Program-made: the position numbers and the translations under genes
Shown here: in pieces, positions 7,200-17,200 of the stretch
Layout: each line of letters starts with the position of its first letter
Position numbering within the stretch: position 1 is the first letter of the stretch
The notes under the pieces: model-generated
The model's database searches: none
Told to the model about the DNA's origin: nothing
The model's input: only the letters and a program-made list of their open reading frames with translations
Source of the DNA: Anaerolineae bacterium
GTDB taxonomy: Bacteria > Chloroflexota > Anaerolineae > Aggregatilineales > UBA2796
Direction of reading: 5' to 3'
DNA: 64,000 nucleotides
NCBI GenBank assembly: GCA_019637555.1
Contig: JAHBVK010000015.1
Location: 1 to 64,000, forward strand

Positions 7200-8705
7200 T
7201 TACTCTGTTACATTAACAGCCAATACCAATCCGCCCGGTTCTGCACCATCATTAGTGACATGATGCAGAATATGGCAATGGAACAGCCATGTACCAGGTT
7301 CTGAGGCTACGAACTCGATGTCGTAGCGTTCACCCGGCGCGACGTTGAGTGTATCGCGGGTAATCCGCGCTGCTTCGGAAACCGGATAGCCATCAATAGC
7401 CACGACCTGAAAGGCCATGCCGTGCAGATGCATCGGATGGCTGAACTGACCGATACCGATCAGGCGCAATCGAACGCGCTGACCAAGCTTCACGTTGATC
7501 GTCTCGGTGGCAGGAAAGGCCTTACCATTGATAGTGAAATAATTGGGTTCAGCGCCAGCCATAGGCATCGCAGGATACGTCTGACCATCTACGACACGCC
7601 ACTCGGAGAGCATCAGGGTCACATCGACATCAGGCGCAGTAGATGTAGATGATGCTTCGGCAGGATCAATTATGAACGGCGCGTATAGCCCAATTCCTAC
7701 CTGAATATCACTATCGACGTGAGAATGATACATGAATGTACCAGCAGGGCGCGCCTCAAATTCATAGACGAAGGTTTCGCCCGGCTCAACTGCTTTCTGG
7801 GTTATGCCATCTACGCCGTCCATTGAATTGGGAACGCTGATGCCGTGCCAGTGAATGGTCGTTGCTTCCGGTAGATTGTTGGTGAAGTTGATGCGAACCT
7901 GATCCCCTTCGGTGACGCGGATCATCGGACCTGGAACTGTGCCGTTGTACGTCCATGCCGTGACTTTCACGCCTTCGAGAATATCCCAGATCACGGGCCT
8001 GGCTGTTAGTTCGAATACTTTCACACCATCCACAACCGTATATTCGAGTGGCTGCCCACCAACATTTTCCGTTGCTGGTGGTACTCCTGCGCTGCTAATG
8101 GCTTCCATGGCGTGACCACCGCCGTCGCCACCCATATCCATGCCTTCCATGCCCGATGGCGCTGCCGTCGCTTCCGTCTCAGCCATGCCCATGCCGGACA
8201 TCATCATATCCATCATGCCGCGCATCTCTTCCATCGCAGCGCGCAATTCCTCGGACATCTCCATGCCCATCATGGTGTCCATTTTCGCCTTCATCTCCTC
8301 CATCATGGACATCATGCCTGCGTCCATCATCATGCCACCTGACATCATCATGTCCATCATGCTGCGCATTTCTTCCATTGCGGCGCGCAGTTCCTCGGAC
8401 ATTTCCATGCCCATCATGGCGTCCATTTTCGCCTTCATCTGTTCCATCATGGTCATCATTTCCATCATGCCCATGCCACCCATCTGCGTATCTCCGGTGT
8501 GTGGTGATTGAGTAGCGTCCGCATGATCATCAGCGGTGGGAGTAGGCGTTAGCGTGGCTTCTGTTCCGGGATGATGCCCAGCGTGTCCTGTGGGAGTGGC
8601 GGTTGGAGTGTCGCTGCCTTGTGCCTGAGTTTGATTGGCAACATAGAGCATTAATGCTACCACCAGCACAAGGATTATTGTCATTGTCCGTTTCATGTTG
8701 ATCAT
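7200..8705 (-). CDS. Exported multicopper oxidase with Met-rich N-terminal domain
   Basis: 501 residues. A signal peptide (hydrophobic about residues 9-28) is followed by a Thr/Pro/His linker, then a methionine-rich region (about 75-185), then two cupredoxin domains (about 215-500). Copper motifs: TIHWHGISVPN, MYHSHVDSD, HPMHLHG and FHCHILHH. The spacing after the last motif departs from the classic HCHxxxHxxxxM, with GGL a few residues later, so the axial ligand is uncertain. The Met-rich part contains two copies of a 48-codon unit. Likely role: oxidation of Cu(I) outside the membrane. It is followed by a small membrane protein and preceded by ccdA-like and cupredoxin genes on the same strand. 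Confidence 0.9.
   Translation of the reverse strand: MINMKRTMTIILVLVVALMLYVANQTQAQGSDTPTATPTGHAGHHPGTEATLTPTPTADDHADATQSPHTGDTQMGGMGMMEMMTMMEQMKAKMDAMMGMEMSEELRAAMEEMRSMMDMMMSGGMMMDAGMMSMMEEMKAKMDTMMGMEMSEELRAAMEEMRGMMDMMMSGMGMAETEATAAPSGMEGMDMGGDGGGHAMEAISSAGVPPATENVGGQPLEYTVVDGVKVFELTARPVIWDILEGVKVTAWTYNGTVPGPMIRVTEGDQVRINFTNNLPEATTIHWHGISVPNSMDGVDGITQKAVEPGETFVYEFEARPAGTFMYHSHVDSDIQVGIGLYAPFIIDPAEASSTSTAPDVDVTLMLSEWRVVDGQTYPAMPMAGAEPNYFTINGKAFPATETINVKLGQRVRLRLIGIGQFSHPMHLHGMAFQVVAIDGYPVSEAARITRDTLNVAPGERYDIEFVASEPGTWLFHCHILHHVTNDGAEPGGLVLAVNVTE
8197..8452 (-). repeat. Tandem intragenic duplication in the Met-rich domain
   Basis: Two copies of about 112 bp (8197-8308 and 8341-8452), offset by 144 bp, i.e. 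48 codons. Each encodes a helix with EMSEELRAAMEEMR flanked by Met clusters. The copies differ at scattered positions, so the duplication is not brand new. Confidence 0.85.
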
Positions 8706-8761
8706 GTTCTCCTAGAGAATAGTCGATATACCTAACATAAATTGCAGATGTATCTTTGTCA

Positions 8762-8776
8762 TGCGCCATTCAGCGC
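8762..8776. promoter_or_regulatory. Weak copy of the shared palindromic operator before the multicopper oxidase
   Basis: GCGCCATTCAGCGC lies 57-71 nt upstream of the oxidase start. It matches CGCCATTTGGCG at 10 of 12 positions and is itself a near-palindrome. Confidence 0.4.
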
Positions 8777-8790
8777 ATATCCAATCTTTG

Positions 8791-9609
8791 TTACACCGTC
8801 GCCAGAATGAGTAAACCCATGACCACGACGCCAGCTCCTAACACCAGTCGAACCCACTCTTTATGATGCAAATTCCAGTGGGCGAGATGGTTAAGTGTGG
8901 GTCGGGAAGAAGCGCCAATCAGGATCACCACCAGCGGCAGAATGAACACCATATTGTAGAGGAGCAGATAGCCGTAACCGAGCAAAGCAGTTGGCTGGAG
9001 GGCCAATAGACTCAACACGGCAAGATAGACCGCCCCACTGCAAGGCACGGTGCATAAGCCAATCAGGAATCCGCCGATGACGAGCGCTGGAATGGAGGCT
9101 TTGTGACCCATTCGATGGGCGATTCTGCTGATGCTGGCTGGTGCCTGCAATCTCCAGCCTACTTCGGGAAGGAAATAATCCTTGAGCATCCATAACCCCA
9201 ACAAGACTGCCACCAGTGCGCCAATACGGGCCGGAAGGTGCTGTTTGGTGAAGATATCGAAGGTTTTCAACAGCCCAATTCCCAGCGCCAGATAGGTCAG
9301 GAAGATAGCAGCAATGTAAATACTGCCCATGTCCAACAAGCGGGAACGCAGCGCTTTATTATTTTGTTCACCGACCTTCAAGGTCGTCGTCAATGCCGTG
9401 ATGAAGAGGAGGAGAACGGTGAAAGCGCAGGGATTGATACCATCGACTATGCCAGCGGCGATCACCGTGGGAAGGGTCACCGTTGGCAGGTAGCTCTGCA
9501 TGGCGTTGCTGGAAGTATTTGGATTCCACAGTCGCGCCAGCGCCACCGCACCTAGAGCAGCAACGATGAGGATGGAAAGAAGGGCGACGGTGCGCAGACG
9601 AATGCTCAT
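8791..9609 (-). CDS. CcdA/DsbD-like transmembrane thiol-disulfide carrier
   Basis: 272 residues with about six to seven hydrophobic helices and an N-terminal signal anchor. Two conserved cysteines occur in the usual places: GINPCAFTVLL near residue 60 and CTVPCSGAVYL near residue 185. The family moves electrons from cytoplasmic thioredoxin across the membrane to exported thiol proteins or cytochrome maturation. Here it would keep exported copper-site cysteines reduced. It lies 3 nt from the upstream cupredoxin gene, so they are co-transcribed. Confidence 0.85.
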   Translation of the reverse strand: MSIRLRTVALLSILIVAALGAVALARLWNPNTSSNAMQSYLPTVTLPTVIAAGIVDGINPCAFTVLLLFITALTTTLKVGEQNNKALRSRLLDMGSIYIAAIFLTYLALGIGLLKTFDIFTKQHLPARIGALVAVLLGLWMLKDYFLPEVGWRLQAPASISRIAHRMGHKASIPALVIGGFLIGLCTVPCSGAVYLAVLSLLALQPTALLGYGYLLLYNMVFILPLVVILIGASSRPTLNHLAHWNLHHKEWVRLVLGAGVVVMGLLILATV

Positions 9610-9612
9610 GGT

Positions 9613-10095
9613 TTACGCCTCCACGATCAGTGTGCCTTGCATGGTCGGGTTGGCACGTCCACCGCAGCAAATATCACAGTAGAAGGTGTAGCTACCAGTC
9701 TTATCAGGCGTAAAGGTGACCAGGTTGCTTCCTTCGGGGGGTGCGATCACGCTCACGCCAAATTCATCCACTGCCCATTGATGTTTGCCACCACCATCAC
9801 CATGATATTGATTGTCGAGGCTGGTCAGACGTACATTAATCGACTGCCCCACCTTAACGCGAATCTCGCTGAGGCTAAAACCATTCATGGCTGCGCTAAT
9901 GTCAATGGTGTTCTCAGCGGGAGGTGGAGTAGGGGGAGAGAAAGCGGAAATGAGCAGATAACTTGTCAGCCCAAGGACAACGACGACAATGCCAGCAAAG
10001 ATGATCGCGCGAAACCATTGCCGAGAAGCCCGACGACTCTGTGATTTTTTTCGGGGACGTGATTTCATCATGGATTTCCTATTCATACATGACAA
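9613..10095 (-). CDS. Membrane-anchored cupredoxin-domain protein
   Basis: 160 residues: a very basic N-terminal tail (KSRPRKKSQSRRASR), one transmembrane helix (about 30-52), then an extracytoplasmic cupredoxin domain. The C-terminal loop reads FYCDICCGGRANPTMQG, which resembles the copper loop of cytochrome oxidase subunit II but lacks its histidine and has adjacent cysteines. It may bind Cu(I) with Cys/Met ligands, a storage or delivery role inferred from context. It is first in the operon with the CcdA-like gene and the multicopper oxidase. Confidence 0.75.
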   Translation of the reverse strand: MSCMNRKSMMKSRPRKKSQSRRASRQWFRAIIFAGIVVVVLGLTSYLLISAFSPPTPPPAENTIDISAAMNGFSLSEIRVKVGQSINVRLTSLDNQYHGDGGGKHQWAVDEFGVSVIAPPEGSNLVTFTPDKTGSYTFYCDICCGGRANPTMQGTLIVEA

Positions 10096-10200
10096 AGCAA
10101 GCAGTCGCCGTACATCTTTAGCCAGGGGTGATGTACGCCGCCGACTTTCTCCATTTTGTTTAGTCTAAACAATCGAGAAGTTGATCAGGAGAGCAGTGTA

Positions 10201-10225
10201 GCGGGTGATTCACCCGCCAAACAGC
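10201..10225. promoter_or_regulatory. Palindrome and operator-like half site before the cupredoxin gene
   Basis: A palindrome GCGGGTGA-T-TCACCCGC at 10201-10217 overlaps CGCCAAACAGC (10215-10225), a variant of the CGCCAAATGGC operator seen elsewhere. It lies about 110 nt upstream of the cupredoxin start at 10095. Confidence 0.35.
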
Positions 10226-10369
10226 TTATACGCTTCTCGCCATAGTGACAGCCACCGCTACGGGAAAAGGGCATATGATGGATGAGTAGGTGCAAGAGAT
10301 GTAAGACACTATGCGTATGACGTATCGCTCCATTTCCAAAACTACCATGCAGCGACGGGTGCGCCTCCT

Positions 10370-11404
10370 ATGCAAAGCTCTATGGCCTTGAGCACCAGCA
10401 GGCAAAACAGAACTATCGGGCATCCGGCTTCGTCGAGATGGAACATCAGTCTTGTCCTGTTAGTGATGTTCCTTTGGTCGCTGTGTTTTCCCCTGATCGC
10501 CACAAGCCTTGCCATGACATCGCCCTTGTATTTCGCGGCTCTGCGTTCGCTGGTGGCGGGTGCAAGCCTGCTGTTACCGGCAATCGCGCTGGGCCGTCCA
10601 TTGCCACGCCAGCCGCGAGTCTGGCTCGGCATCTTGGGCATCGGCCTGAGCTTTACTTCCGCTGGATTCGCTGGCATGTTTCTAGCAGGCTCAGTGGTCA
10701 CTCCCGGCATTGCCAGTGTACTTGCCAATACGCAACCACTAATCGCGGCAGCGCTGGCATTCTTTCTGCTCGGTGAACGCTTGAGGGATAATGCTCGGCT
10801 GGGAATGCTCTTGGGCTTTTTCGGTGTCGTGTTTACGGCATTACCGGGCGTGGGCAGTCAGGGATCGGGCGTCAACTTCTCTGGGATAGGTTTCGTGATG
10901 CTCGGCGCTCTCGGCGTCGCGGTGGGCAACATCCTGCTCAAAGGGCTGTCAGGGAAAGCGGATGCTCTCATGATCACTGGTTGGCAGTTCACGTTAGGTG
11001 CGTTGCCGCTACTGGTTCTTGCACAATGGCTGGAAGCGCCGCTTACAATATCGTGGAACTGGTCGTTTGTATGGACTCTGTTAGCCCTGGGAACTGCGGT
11101 CACGGCGCTGCCATTTTTGCTGTGGTCGTGGCTGCTTCGGCGCGTAGAACTCACCCGCCTGAACACCTTCTCCTTTCTCACACCAATATTCGCTTTACTG
11201 ATCAGCGCCATCTTTTTGGGCGAACGGCTACAAGCGATCCAAATTGGTGGCGTCGCGTTATCGTTCTATGGGGTATGGCGGATCAGTCGCCAAGAGACAG
11301 ATCCCCTGCATTCCACCAGATTGCTGCCAGTTGCTGCCAAAATGGGTAGGCAAAACGGCTTATCGCCTTCCCCTACATATTGCGCGTGCTGCGTCTCTGG
11401 TTAA
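10370..11404 (+). CDS. EamA/DMT-family permease
   Basis: 344 residues with about ten predicted membrane helices arranged as two EamA repeats. Repeat 1 contains FLWSLCFPLIATSL and GERLRDNARLG. Repeat 2 contains LGTAVTALPFLLWSW and LGERLQAIQIGGVALSFYGV. Family members export or import small metabolites, and the sequence does not reveal the substrate. The C-terminal tail has CACCVSG, a possible metal-binding tail. It is divergent from the oxidase operon. Confidence 0.85.
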   Translation: MQSSMALSTSRQNRTIGHPASSRWNISLVLLVMFLWSLCFPLIATSLAMTSPLYFAALRSLVAGASLLLPAIALGRPLPRQPRVWLGILGIGLSFTSAGFAGMFLAGSVVTPGIASVLANTQPLIAAALAFFLLGERLRDNARLGMLLGFFGVVFTALPGVGSQGSGVNFSGIGFVMLGALGVAVGNILLKGLSGKADALMITGWQFTLGALPLLVLAQWLEAPLTISWNWSFVWTLLALGTAVTALPFLLWSWLLRRVELTRLNTFSFLTPIFALLISAIFLGERLQAIQIGGVALSFYGVWRISRQETDPLHSTRLLPVAAKMGRQNGLSPSPTYCACCVSG

Positions 11405-11483
11405 CCCATAGACTGGAGCAAATAGGTGATTGTTCACGGCGGATGATGCAGCAGAGATGTAGTAGAGTGCAGGAGCAGAATCT

Positions 11484-11717
11484 ATGCAGATCATCAAACG
11501 GTTGCTCCCTGGAAGCGAAGAGATGGCACTGGCACTCGTCGTATGGCTTTGCACACTACCTCTGATCGCGTTGGTGGTGGCCCCGCTGCTTGGGCGGCAA
11601 GCAGCCATCAGCATCGCTATTGTGGTATCAGTGCTTGTGCTTGGTGCCTGTTGGATACGCTGCCTCTTCATCGTGACAGAGACATATCTTCGTGAGAGGA
11701 AGAAACAAAATGGATAA
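11484..11717 (+). CDS. Small two-helix membrane protein
   Basis: 77 residues with two hydrophobic segments (about 15-37 and 42-64) and a basic C-terminus (YLRERKKQNG). No family recognised. Its stop overlaps the start of the following HMA-domain gene by 8 nt, which argues that it is really translated and coupled. Confidence 0.5.
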   Translation: MQIIKRLLPGSEEMALALVVWLCTLPLIALVVAPLLGRQAAISIAIVVSVLVLGACWIRCLFIVTETYLRERKKQNG

Positions 11718-12054
11718 CGAGATGGATAGCAATTGCCATGTCGTCCGCTTTGATAAAGAGGTTGCCCTGGAAGAAGCGGATCAACAACAGCTTAAGCAGG
11801 TCACGCTGCACATCTTCGGGATGGGATGTATCAACTGCGCAAATCGTGTCCACAACAGCCTGATTGATCATCCAGGTGTGGTCAGTGCAAAGGTCAGTCA
11901 TGAGACTGCGCAGGCGCTAGTGACCTTTATTCCAACCAAAATCAACATTTACCGATTGTCGGAGTTGGTGGCAGAAGGAGGCGACAATCGTCACCGATAC
12001 CTCGTTGTTCATGTCGATACAGTGGTTGATACAGTAAAAGAGGGCACTGAGTAA
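11710..12054 (+). CDS. HMA-domain metal-binding protein
   Basis: 114 residues from ATG 11710, with GAGGAAG 8 nt upstream. The centre carries a heavy-metal-associated domain with GMGCINCANRV, where the two cysteines bind Cu(I), and HPGVVSAKVSHETAQALVTF as the following helix and strand. Residues 1-30 and the C-terminal about 25 extend beyond a minimal copper chaperone. Probably cytoplasmic copper delivery to the P-type ATPases of the element. Confidence 0.8.
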   Translation: MDNEMDSNCHVVRFDKEVALEEADQQQLKQVTLHIFGMGCINCANRVHNSLIDHPGVVSAKVSHETAQALVTFIPTKINIYRLSELVAEGGDNRHRYLVVHVDTVVDTVKEGTE

Positions 12055-12150
12055 TTCGCAACCATCTCATAGGTGCAGTCTGGTCACTGTCACCGCACCT
12101 GTGGCTAAATGCTCACGCACATCGCAGCTACTCAAATGGTGCTTTTTGGC

Positions 12151-13560
12151 TCAGTTTTTTGGTAGCGTCACGGTCACTGTTGTTCCCTGCATTGGGGATG
12201 AACTGAGCTTCAGTTGACCGCCTGCGAGTTGTGCCCGTTCCCGCATCCCCATCAACCCAAAATGACCAGTTCGAGTCAATTCGCTGAGGTTCGACGGAAT
12301 CTCAAAACCAAGACCGTCGTCACGAACCTGGAGTTGGATAGTAGAGTCGAGAAAATGAAGTTCCAGCCAGAGGTGCTGCGCTTTGGCGTGTCGTTTGGCG
12401 TTGTTCAGTGATTCCTGAGCGATCCGATATAAAGCCAGTTCTTGATCAGCCTTCAGGCGAATTGGTGATCCGTTGATTCTGAACTGTGCCCCTGCCTCCT
12501 GAGCTAACAAATCTAGCGCAGGAATCAATCCCAATTCCTCCAAATAGACCGGACGCAAGGCACGACTGAAACGACGCACTTCTTCAATTGCCGCTGCAAT
12601 CATCCCCCTGAGTTCGAGCGCGCGTTCAGCCGTTTGAGGAGAATTACGTTCAATGCCCCGTTGAACCATCTGCGCTTTGTGGTTGAGGGCAATGAGAGTC
12701 TGAATTGTTTCGTCGTGTAACTCGCGTCCCAGTCGTGCGCGTTCGGCCTCCTGAGTTTGCGTCACCGCGCGAAGGTAGTCTTGTAGCGCGGCCTGATAAT
12801 TCTGAATGCGATGGGACATCTGATTCATGGTTTCGCGCAGGTCTTCGATTTCCTTTACTCCACTTACTGGCTGCGCAGCCGCCTCGAAGTTTCCCTGTCC
12901 AATCTCATTCGCCTGTATTCCCAGTTTGCGCAAGGGCTGTACCACAAAGCGCAGACCAAAAAACAGGATCAATAAGGAAATCACAATGGCGGTCAGCAAA
13001 ATCAGGGGTGTTGCCTGCTCGAATCGGAGCAGCGGTACAGTTAAGGAGTGCCAGGGTTCGCGGAGTAAGAGCGCCCAATCGATGCCTGGGATTGGCGCAA
13101 AGGCAATGATATCACCTTCCCCAGTTTCTGGTTCAAAGACTGCGCCACTTTCACCTGCCAGCGCGTTTGATACACCAGTCCAGTGAAGAGGCTCTCGCCC
13201 TGCTGGTAACGGCCCCTTGCTGAAGAGAATCTTCCCCTGGTCATCTATCAGCGCAAAAGTTACAGTCACATCGGGATGTTCGATCTCAAGCAGTTGATCC
13301 AGTTCCAGCGCCCCAACAGGGACTTCTGAAAAGGTGGTCTGGAATCGGAGATTGTAATTATTCACCTGAAGTGAAATTGCCCTTGCCAGGGCTACGACCA
13401 GGCGCGTGTTTTCTTCGGCGGCAAGCGCGTGCATGGAATTCTGATGGCTGCTGATACCTGTCAACGAGAAAATGATCAGGAGAATAATCAGTGGCAGAAT
13501 TGTCCACAGCAGCACCTGGGCACGCAAACTACGCAGGCGAATGGCAGCCACACCTTTCAT
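12151..13560 (-). CDS. Membrane sensor histidine kinase (NarX/DesK-type, HisKA_3)
   Basis: 469 residues: transmembrane helix about 15-37, extracytoplasmic sensing region about 38-180 (Cache-like), second helix about 184-205, HAMP about 206-258, dimerisation and phosphoacceptor helix with RELHDETIQTL (His282), then HATPase with ALYRIAQESLNNAKRHA (N-box) and DDGLGFEI, GLMGMRERA (G boxes). It would phosphorylate the adjacent response regulator encoded 3 nt upstream in the same operon. The ligand is unknown; copper or envelope stress is inferred from context. Confidence 0.92.
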   Translation of the reverse strand: MKGVAAIRLRSLRAQVLLWTILPLIILLIIFSLTGISSHQNSMHALAAEENTRLVVALARAISLQVNNYNLRFQTTFSEVPVGALELDQLLEIEHPDVTVTFALIDDQGKILFSKGPLPAGREPLHWTGVSNALAGESGAVFEPETGEGDIIAFAPIPGIDWALLLREPWHSLTVPLLRFEQATPLILLTAIVISLLILFFGLRFVVQPLRKLGIQANEIGQGNFEAAAQPVSGVKEIEDLRETMNQMSHRIQNYQAALQDYLRAVTQTQEAERARLGRELHDETIQTLIALNHKAQMVQRGIERNSPQTAERALELRGMIAAAIEEVRRFSRALRPVYLEELGLIPALDLLAQEAGAQFRINGSPIRLKADQELALYRIAQESLNNAKRHAKAQHLWLELHFLDSTIQLQVRDDGLGFEIPSNLSELTRTGHFGLMGMRERAQLAGGQLKLSSSPMQGTTVTVTLPKN

Positions 13561-13563
13561 ACC

Positions 13564-14223
13564 TTAGTTTCTATCTTCTGGAAGGTGAATTAAGCCAAGA
13601 TGAATAGCTCTGGTTACGGCTTCAGTACGACTGCCAACCTGCAATTTCTCATAAATGCTGGCCAGATGTCCCTGTACGGTGCGGTCACTGATGGTCAACT
13701 GCAAGCCGATGCCTCGATTGGTCAGCCCGGAAGCCGCCAGTTGCAGGACTTCGCGTTCACGGTCGGTCAGAGGTTCGATCAGGGGTACGTCCCGGGTCGC
13801 TCCGGTCATATGGGCCATCAATTTCTGCGCGATAATCGGACTCAGGATCGAGCGTCCTTCGTCAACTTCGTGGATCGCCGCTTTAATCTGACTGGCATCA
13901 GCGGTTTTGAGGATGTAGCCATTTGCGCCAGCCTGGATTGCGGCCACGACAAAGGGATCGTCGTCAAATGCAGTAAGAATGAGAATACCAACTTGAATGC
14001 CGCGCTCTTTTAGCCAGCGGGTTAGCTCTATGCCCGTCGCTTTCGGCATTCGGATGTCCAGCACGGCGACATCAGGTTGGTGCGTTACGATCAGTTCCTT
14101 TGCCTGTTCGCCATCAGAGGCCTCAGCGATTACCTGTATATCTCCATCTTCTTCAAGAAATTCACGAATTCCTTTACGGACTACAGCGTGATCGTCGGCT
14201 AATACGACGCGAATTGGCGACAT
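13564..14223 (-). CDS. NarL/FixJ-family response regulator
   Basis: 219 residues. Receiver domain with acidic pair DD10-11, phosphoacceptor Asp56 (VLDIRMP) and conserved Lys in GYILKTAD. LuxR-type helix-turn-helix at about 150-215 (LTDREREVLQLAASGLTN, then TVQGHLASIYEKL). Cognate partner of the kinase immediately downstream. It is divergent from the large P-type ATPase gene, whose upstream region contains a palindromic site at 14350-14360, a plausible target. Confidence 0.93.
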   Translation of the reverse strand: MSPIRVVLADDHAVVRKGIREFLEEDGDIQVIAEASDGEQAKELIVTHQPDVAVLDIRMPKATGIELTRWLKERGIQVGILILTAFDDDPFVVAAIQAGANGYILKTADASQIKAAIHEVDEGRSILSPIIAQKLMAHMTGATRDVPLIEPLTDREREVLQLAASGLTNRGIGLQLTISDRTVQGHLASIYEKLQVGSRTEAVTRAIHLGLIHLPEDRN

Positions 14224-14349
14224 CTGGAAGACTCCCCGTATGCATCCGTAAAACTAAACCTTCCCCGCGCTCACACTTACCAGGTATGGCAATAGGAGCA
14301 GGAATTACCTACTGGTCAGTATAAGCCATATGCCCATCAATGCAGATAA

Positions 14350-14360
14350 GCCATTTGGCG
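14350..14360. promoter_or_regulatory. Shared palindromic operator GCCATTTGGCG upstream of P-type ATPase
   Basis: A near-perfect palindrome (GCCA-TT-TGGC) about 90 nt before the GTG start of the ATPase and about 130 nt before the response regulator. The same motif occurs before several other copper genes in the element. Confidence 0.6.
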
Positions 14361-14447
14361 GGATTGTACGGGCGCTAACCTACGCTTCAAGTCAGCACCT
14401 TTAGAAAGCTATGATGACAACAATGAATGAAGCGGAAGGAGTCCACC

Positions 14448-17045
14448 GTGATCAACGAGGGAACTGAACTCATCACTATAGAGACGCATGAACACGGCCA
14501 TTTTGCCTTTCAGGATCATATGAACGAATCCTGCCACGAGACGAGCACCTCTGGCAACGATCATACTCATACTCATGCTGCGACTACCACGATCCGAATC
14601 GAGTTGCCTGTAACCAGGCTCCAGCGATCCGGTGGTCCCGCATTAGAGCAGGCAATTACTGGCTTGCCCGGCGTCAGTTCGGCATCAGCGAAGGTTAGCG
14701 AGAATCGTGTGTTCGTCGATTACGACCCAACCCGTTCCACTATTACTGACATTTTAGAAGTCATGCGCCGCGCCGGATTTACACCGGGCAGTCAGACCCT
14801 GCGGCTGAAAGTGAGCGGATTGTACTGCGCGGAGTGTGTACGAAGAATTGAGAACGCGCTGAAGCAAGTGCCGGGCGTGTTCGATGCCACCATGAGCGCC
14901 GCCACAAATGAGGTCAAGGTCGAATATTCGCCCGCGAGTGGGAATCTCCAACGTCTGACACGCGCCATCGAAGAAGCAGGACCCTACAAAGCGGAGCGTG
15001 CCACCGAAGCCTCTGAATCTGAAATGGACAAAGAAACACAAGCCTCCGAAAAGGAATATCGTTCACTACTGCGGAAGTGGTGGTTTGCGGCGGCAATCGG
15101 TGTGCCGACGATACTCCTCTCGTATCCTTCACTCTTTCCCATCCTGCGTGACTGGTTCCCACGCGGCAGCGATACCCTTCGCTATGCCTGGTATGCGATG
15201 GCAGTTACCAGCCTGGCTGTGCTGATTTACTCCGGAAATCAGTTCTTTGTCGGCATGTGGCAGGGGTTAAAGCATCGTTCTGCCAACATGCACACGCTGA
15301 TCGCCATCGGCACTGGCACGGCATGGTTGTATTCGACAGTGGCGCTATTGTTTCCCAATCTGTTTCCAGCAGAGGAATTCGTGGATGTCTACTATGATGT
15401 CACCGTCGTCGTCACGGCGCTGGTGGTGCTGGGTCTGGCGCTGGAAGTGAGGGCCAAAGGTCGCACATCGGAGGCGATCAGGAAGCTCATTGGCTTGCAG
15501 GCTAAGACCGCCCGCGTGCTGCGCGACGGTCGTGAGATCGACATTGCGGTGGAGGAAGTCCTGGTGGGCGACACCGTGATCGTGCGGCCCGGCGAGAAAA
15601 TCCCGGTCGATGGTCAGGTCACGGAAGGGCAATCGGCGGTTGATGAATCGATGGTCACTGGAGAGTCACTGCCTGTCTCCAAGAAGCTCAGTGATGAAGT
15701 GATCGGCGGCACGATCAATAAGACGGGCAGTTTCAGGTTCGTCGCCACCAAAGTAGGTAAAGACACCGCCCTCGCCAATATTATCCGTCTGGTGCAGGAT
15801 GCGCAGGGCAGCAAAGTACCCATCCAGCGCATCGTCGATCTGGTATCCGGTTACTTCACGCCAACCGTGATGATCCTGGCAATTATCGGCTTCGTGGTCT
15901 GGTACAACTTCGGACCCAGTCCATCGCTGGCATATGCGTTGATCGTAGCGGTGACAACAGTCATCATCGCCTGCCCATGCGCGCTTGGCATGGCCACACC
16001 GATGAGCCTGACCACTGGCATCGGACTTGGTGCGCAACATGGCATTCTGATCCGTTCCGGCGATGCATTACAAACTGCCCAGAAGCTCAATACCATTATC
16101 CTCGACAAGACTGGCACGATCACGCATGGCAAACCCGCCCTGACGGATGTGATCGTCGTTCCTGGTCAGGATGAAGTGACCCTGCTGCGGTTAGCTGCTT
16201 CAGTGGAGAAATCCTCAGAACACCCACTGGCGCAGGCAATTGTCGATGGCGTGCTGGCGCAGAGCATCAGTCTCGGCGACGTGCACAACTTCGACGCCAT
16301 TCCTGGACACGGCGTTTCGGCGACTATCGAAGATCGGCATGTGCTGATTGGTAATCTGAAGTTGATGCAGCGCGAGGGTGTCGAAGTTGGCAGCTTTGAA
16401 GATCATATGAACGCGCTTGCCAGCGACGGCAAGACGCCGATGTACGTGGCGCTTGACGGTAAGCTGGCTGGAATTATCGCCGTCGCTGATACGGTCAAAG
16501 AAGACTCGAAATCTGCCATCGCCGCGATGAAGCGCCTGGGCTTAGAAGTCGTCATGATCACAGGCGACAACGAACGTACTGCGAAAGCAATCGCTCGACA
16601 GGTAGGGATAGATCGAGTATTGGCGGAAGTGCTGCCGCAGGATAAAGCCTTCAACGTACAAAAATTGCAGTTGGAGGGTAAGAAAGTGGCAATGGTCGGC
16701 GATGGCATCAACGACGCGCCTGCACTGGCTCAGGCGGATGTCGGTCTGGCGATTGGCACTGGCACTGATGTCGCCATCGAAGCATCAGACATTACCCTGA
16801 TCAAGGGCAGCCTGATGGGGATCGTCACTGCGATCCAGATCAGCCGAGCGACCATGCACAATGTCTATCAGAACCTGTTCGGGGCATTCATCTACAACAC
16901 CGCTGGATTGCCCATTGCGCTAGGTGTACTGTATCCATTCTTTGGATTACTGTTGTCACCACTTCTGGCGGCGTTGGCGATGTCATTCAGCAGCGTGACC
17001 GTAATCAGCAACGCCAATCGGCTCAAGAATTGGAAACCCGCGTAG
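14448..17045 (+). CDS. Heavy-metal (Cu/Ag) P1B-type ATPase, CPC type
   Basis: 865 residues from GTG 14448, which has GGAAGGAG 6 nt upstream; the in-frame ATG at 14427 lies before that site. His-rich N-terminus (HDHTHTH-like cluster), a first HMA-like domain lacking CxxC, a second HMA domain with GLYCAECV, eight membrane helices, actuator TGES, ion site [10 protein letters not shown] near residue 508, phosphorylation DKTGT near 553, SEHPLA and GDGINDAPA. Exports Cu(I)/Ag(I) from the cytoplasm using ATP. It stands divergent from the two-component system and is followed by a cupredoxin gene. Confidence 0.93.
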   Translation: MINEGTELITIETHEHGHFAFQDHMNESCHETSTSGNDHTHTHAATTTIRIELPVTRLQRSGGPALEQAITGLPGVSSASAKVSENRVFVDYDPTRSTITDILEVMRRAGFTPGSQTLRLKVSGLYCAECVRRIENALKQVPGVFDATMSAATNEVKVEYSPASGNLQRLTRAIEEAGPYKAERATEASESEMDKETQASEKEYRSLLRKWWFAAAIGVPTILLSYPSLFPILRDWFPRGSDTLRYAWYAMAVTSLAVLIYSGNQFFVGMWQGLKHRSANMHTLIAIGTGTAWLYSTVALLFPNLFPAEEFVDVYYDVTVVVTALVVLGLALEVRAKGRTSEAIRKLIGLQAKTARVLRDGREIDIAVEEVLVGDTVIVRPGEKIPVDGQVTEGQSAVDESMVTGESLPVSKKLSDEVIGGTINKTGSFRFVATKVGKDTALANIIRLVQDAQGSKVPIQRIVDLVSGYFTPTVMILAIIGFVVWYNFGPSPSLAYALIVAVTTVIIACPCALGMATPMSLTTGIGLGAQHGILIRSGDALQTAQKLNTIILDKTGTITHGKPALTDVIVVPGQDEVTLLRLAASVEKSSEHPLAQAIVDGVLAQSISLGDVHNFDAIPGHGVSATIEDRHVLIGNLKLMQREGVEVGSFEDHMNALASDGKTPMYVALDGKLAGIIAVADTVKEDSKSAIAAMKRLGLEVVMITGDNERTAKAIARQVGIDRVLAEVLPQDKAFNVQKLQLEGKKVAMVGDGINDAPALAQADVGLAIGTGTDVAIEASDITLIKGSLMGIVTAIQISRATMHNVYQNLFGAFIYNTAGLPIALGVLYPFFGLLLSPLLAALAMSFSSVTVISNANRLKNWKPA

Positions 17046-17054
17046 TTAGTCACC

Positions 17055-17128
17055 AGGGGGAGGTATCCAGACCTCCCCCTACATGATACGAACGCGATAA
17101 CAACGGGTAGGGTGGGTAGAAACCCACC
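17055..17128 (+). terminator. Two consecutive hairpins after the P-type ATPase
   Basis: AGGGGGAGGT/ACCTCCCCCT (17055-17080) is a 10-bp stem with a 6-nt loop. GGTGGGT/ACCCACC (17111-17128) is a second stem. No long T-tract is seen. They may attenuate rather than end transcription into the cupredoxin gene. Confidence 0.5.
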
Positions 17129-17200
17129 TAATAAGCGATAAACAGACTGAAAATCGCGGTAAATAGCCAAACTTCAAGGACAACAAGGAGAGCAAAACTC

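Noticed and set aside
8112-8515. Plus-strand His- or Ser/Pro-rich frames opposite the oxidase
   Set aside because: Low-complexity artefacts of the Met-rich coding repeats read backwards.
12705-13186. Plus-strand frames opposite the histidine kinase
   Set aside because: The kinase carries all expected boxes; opposite frames have no domain or start signals.
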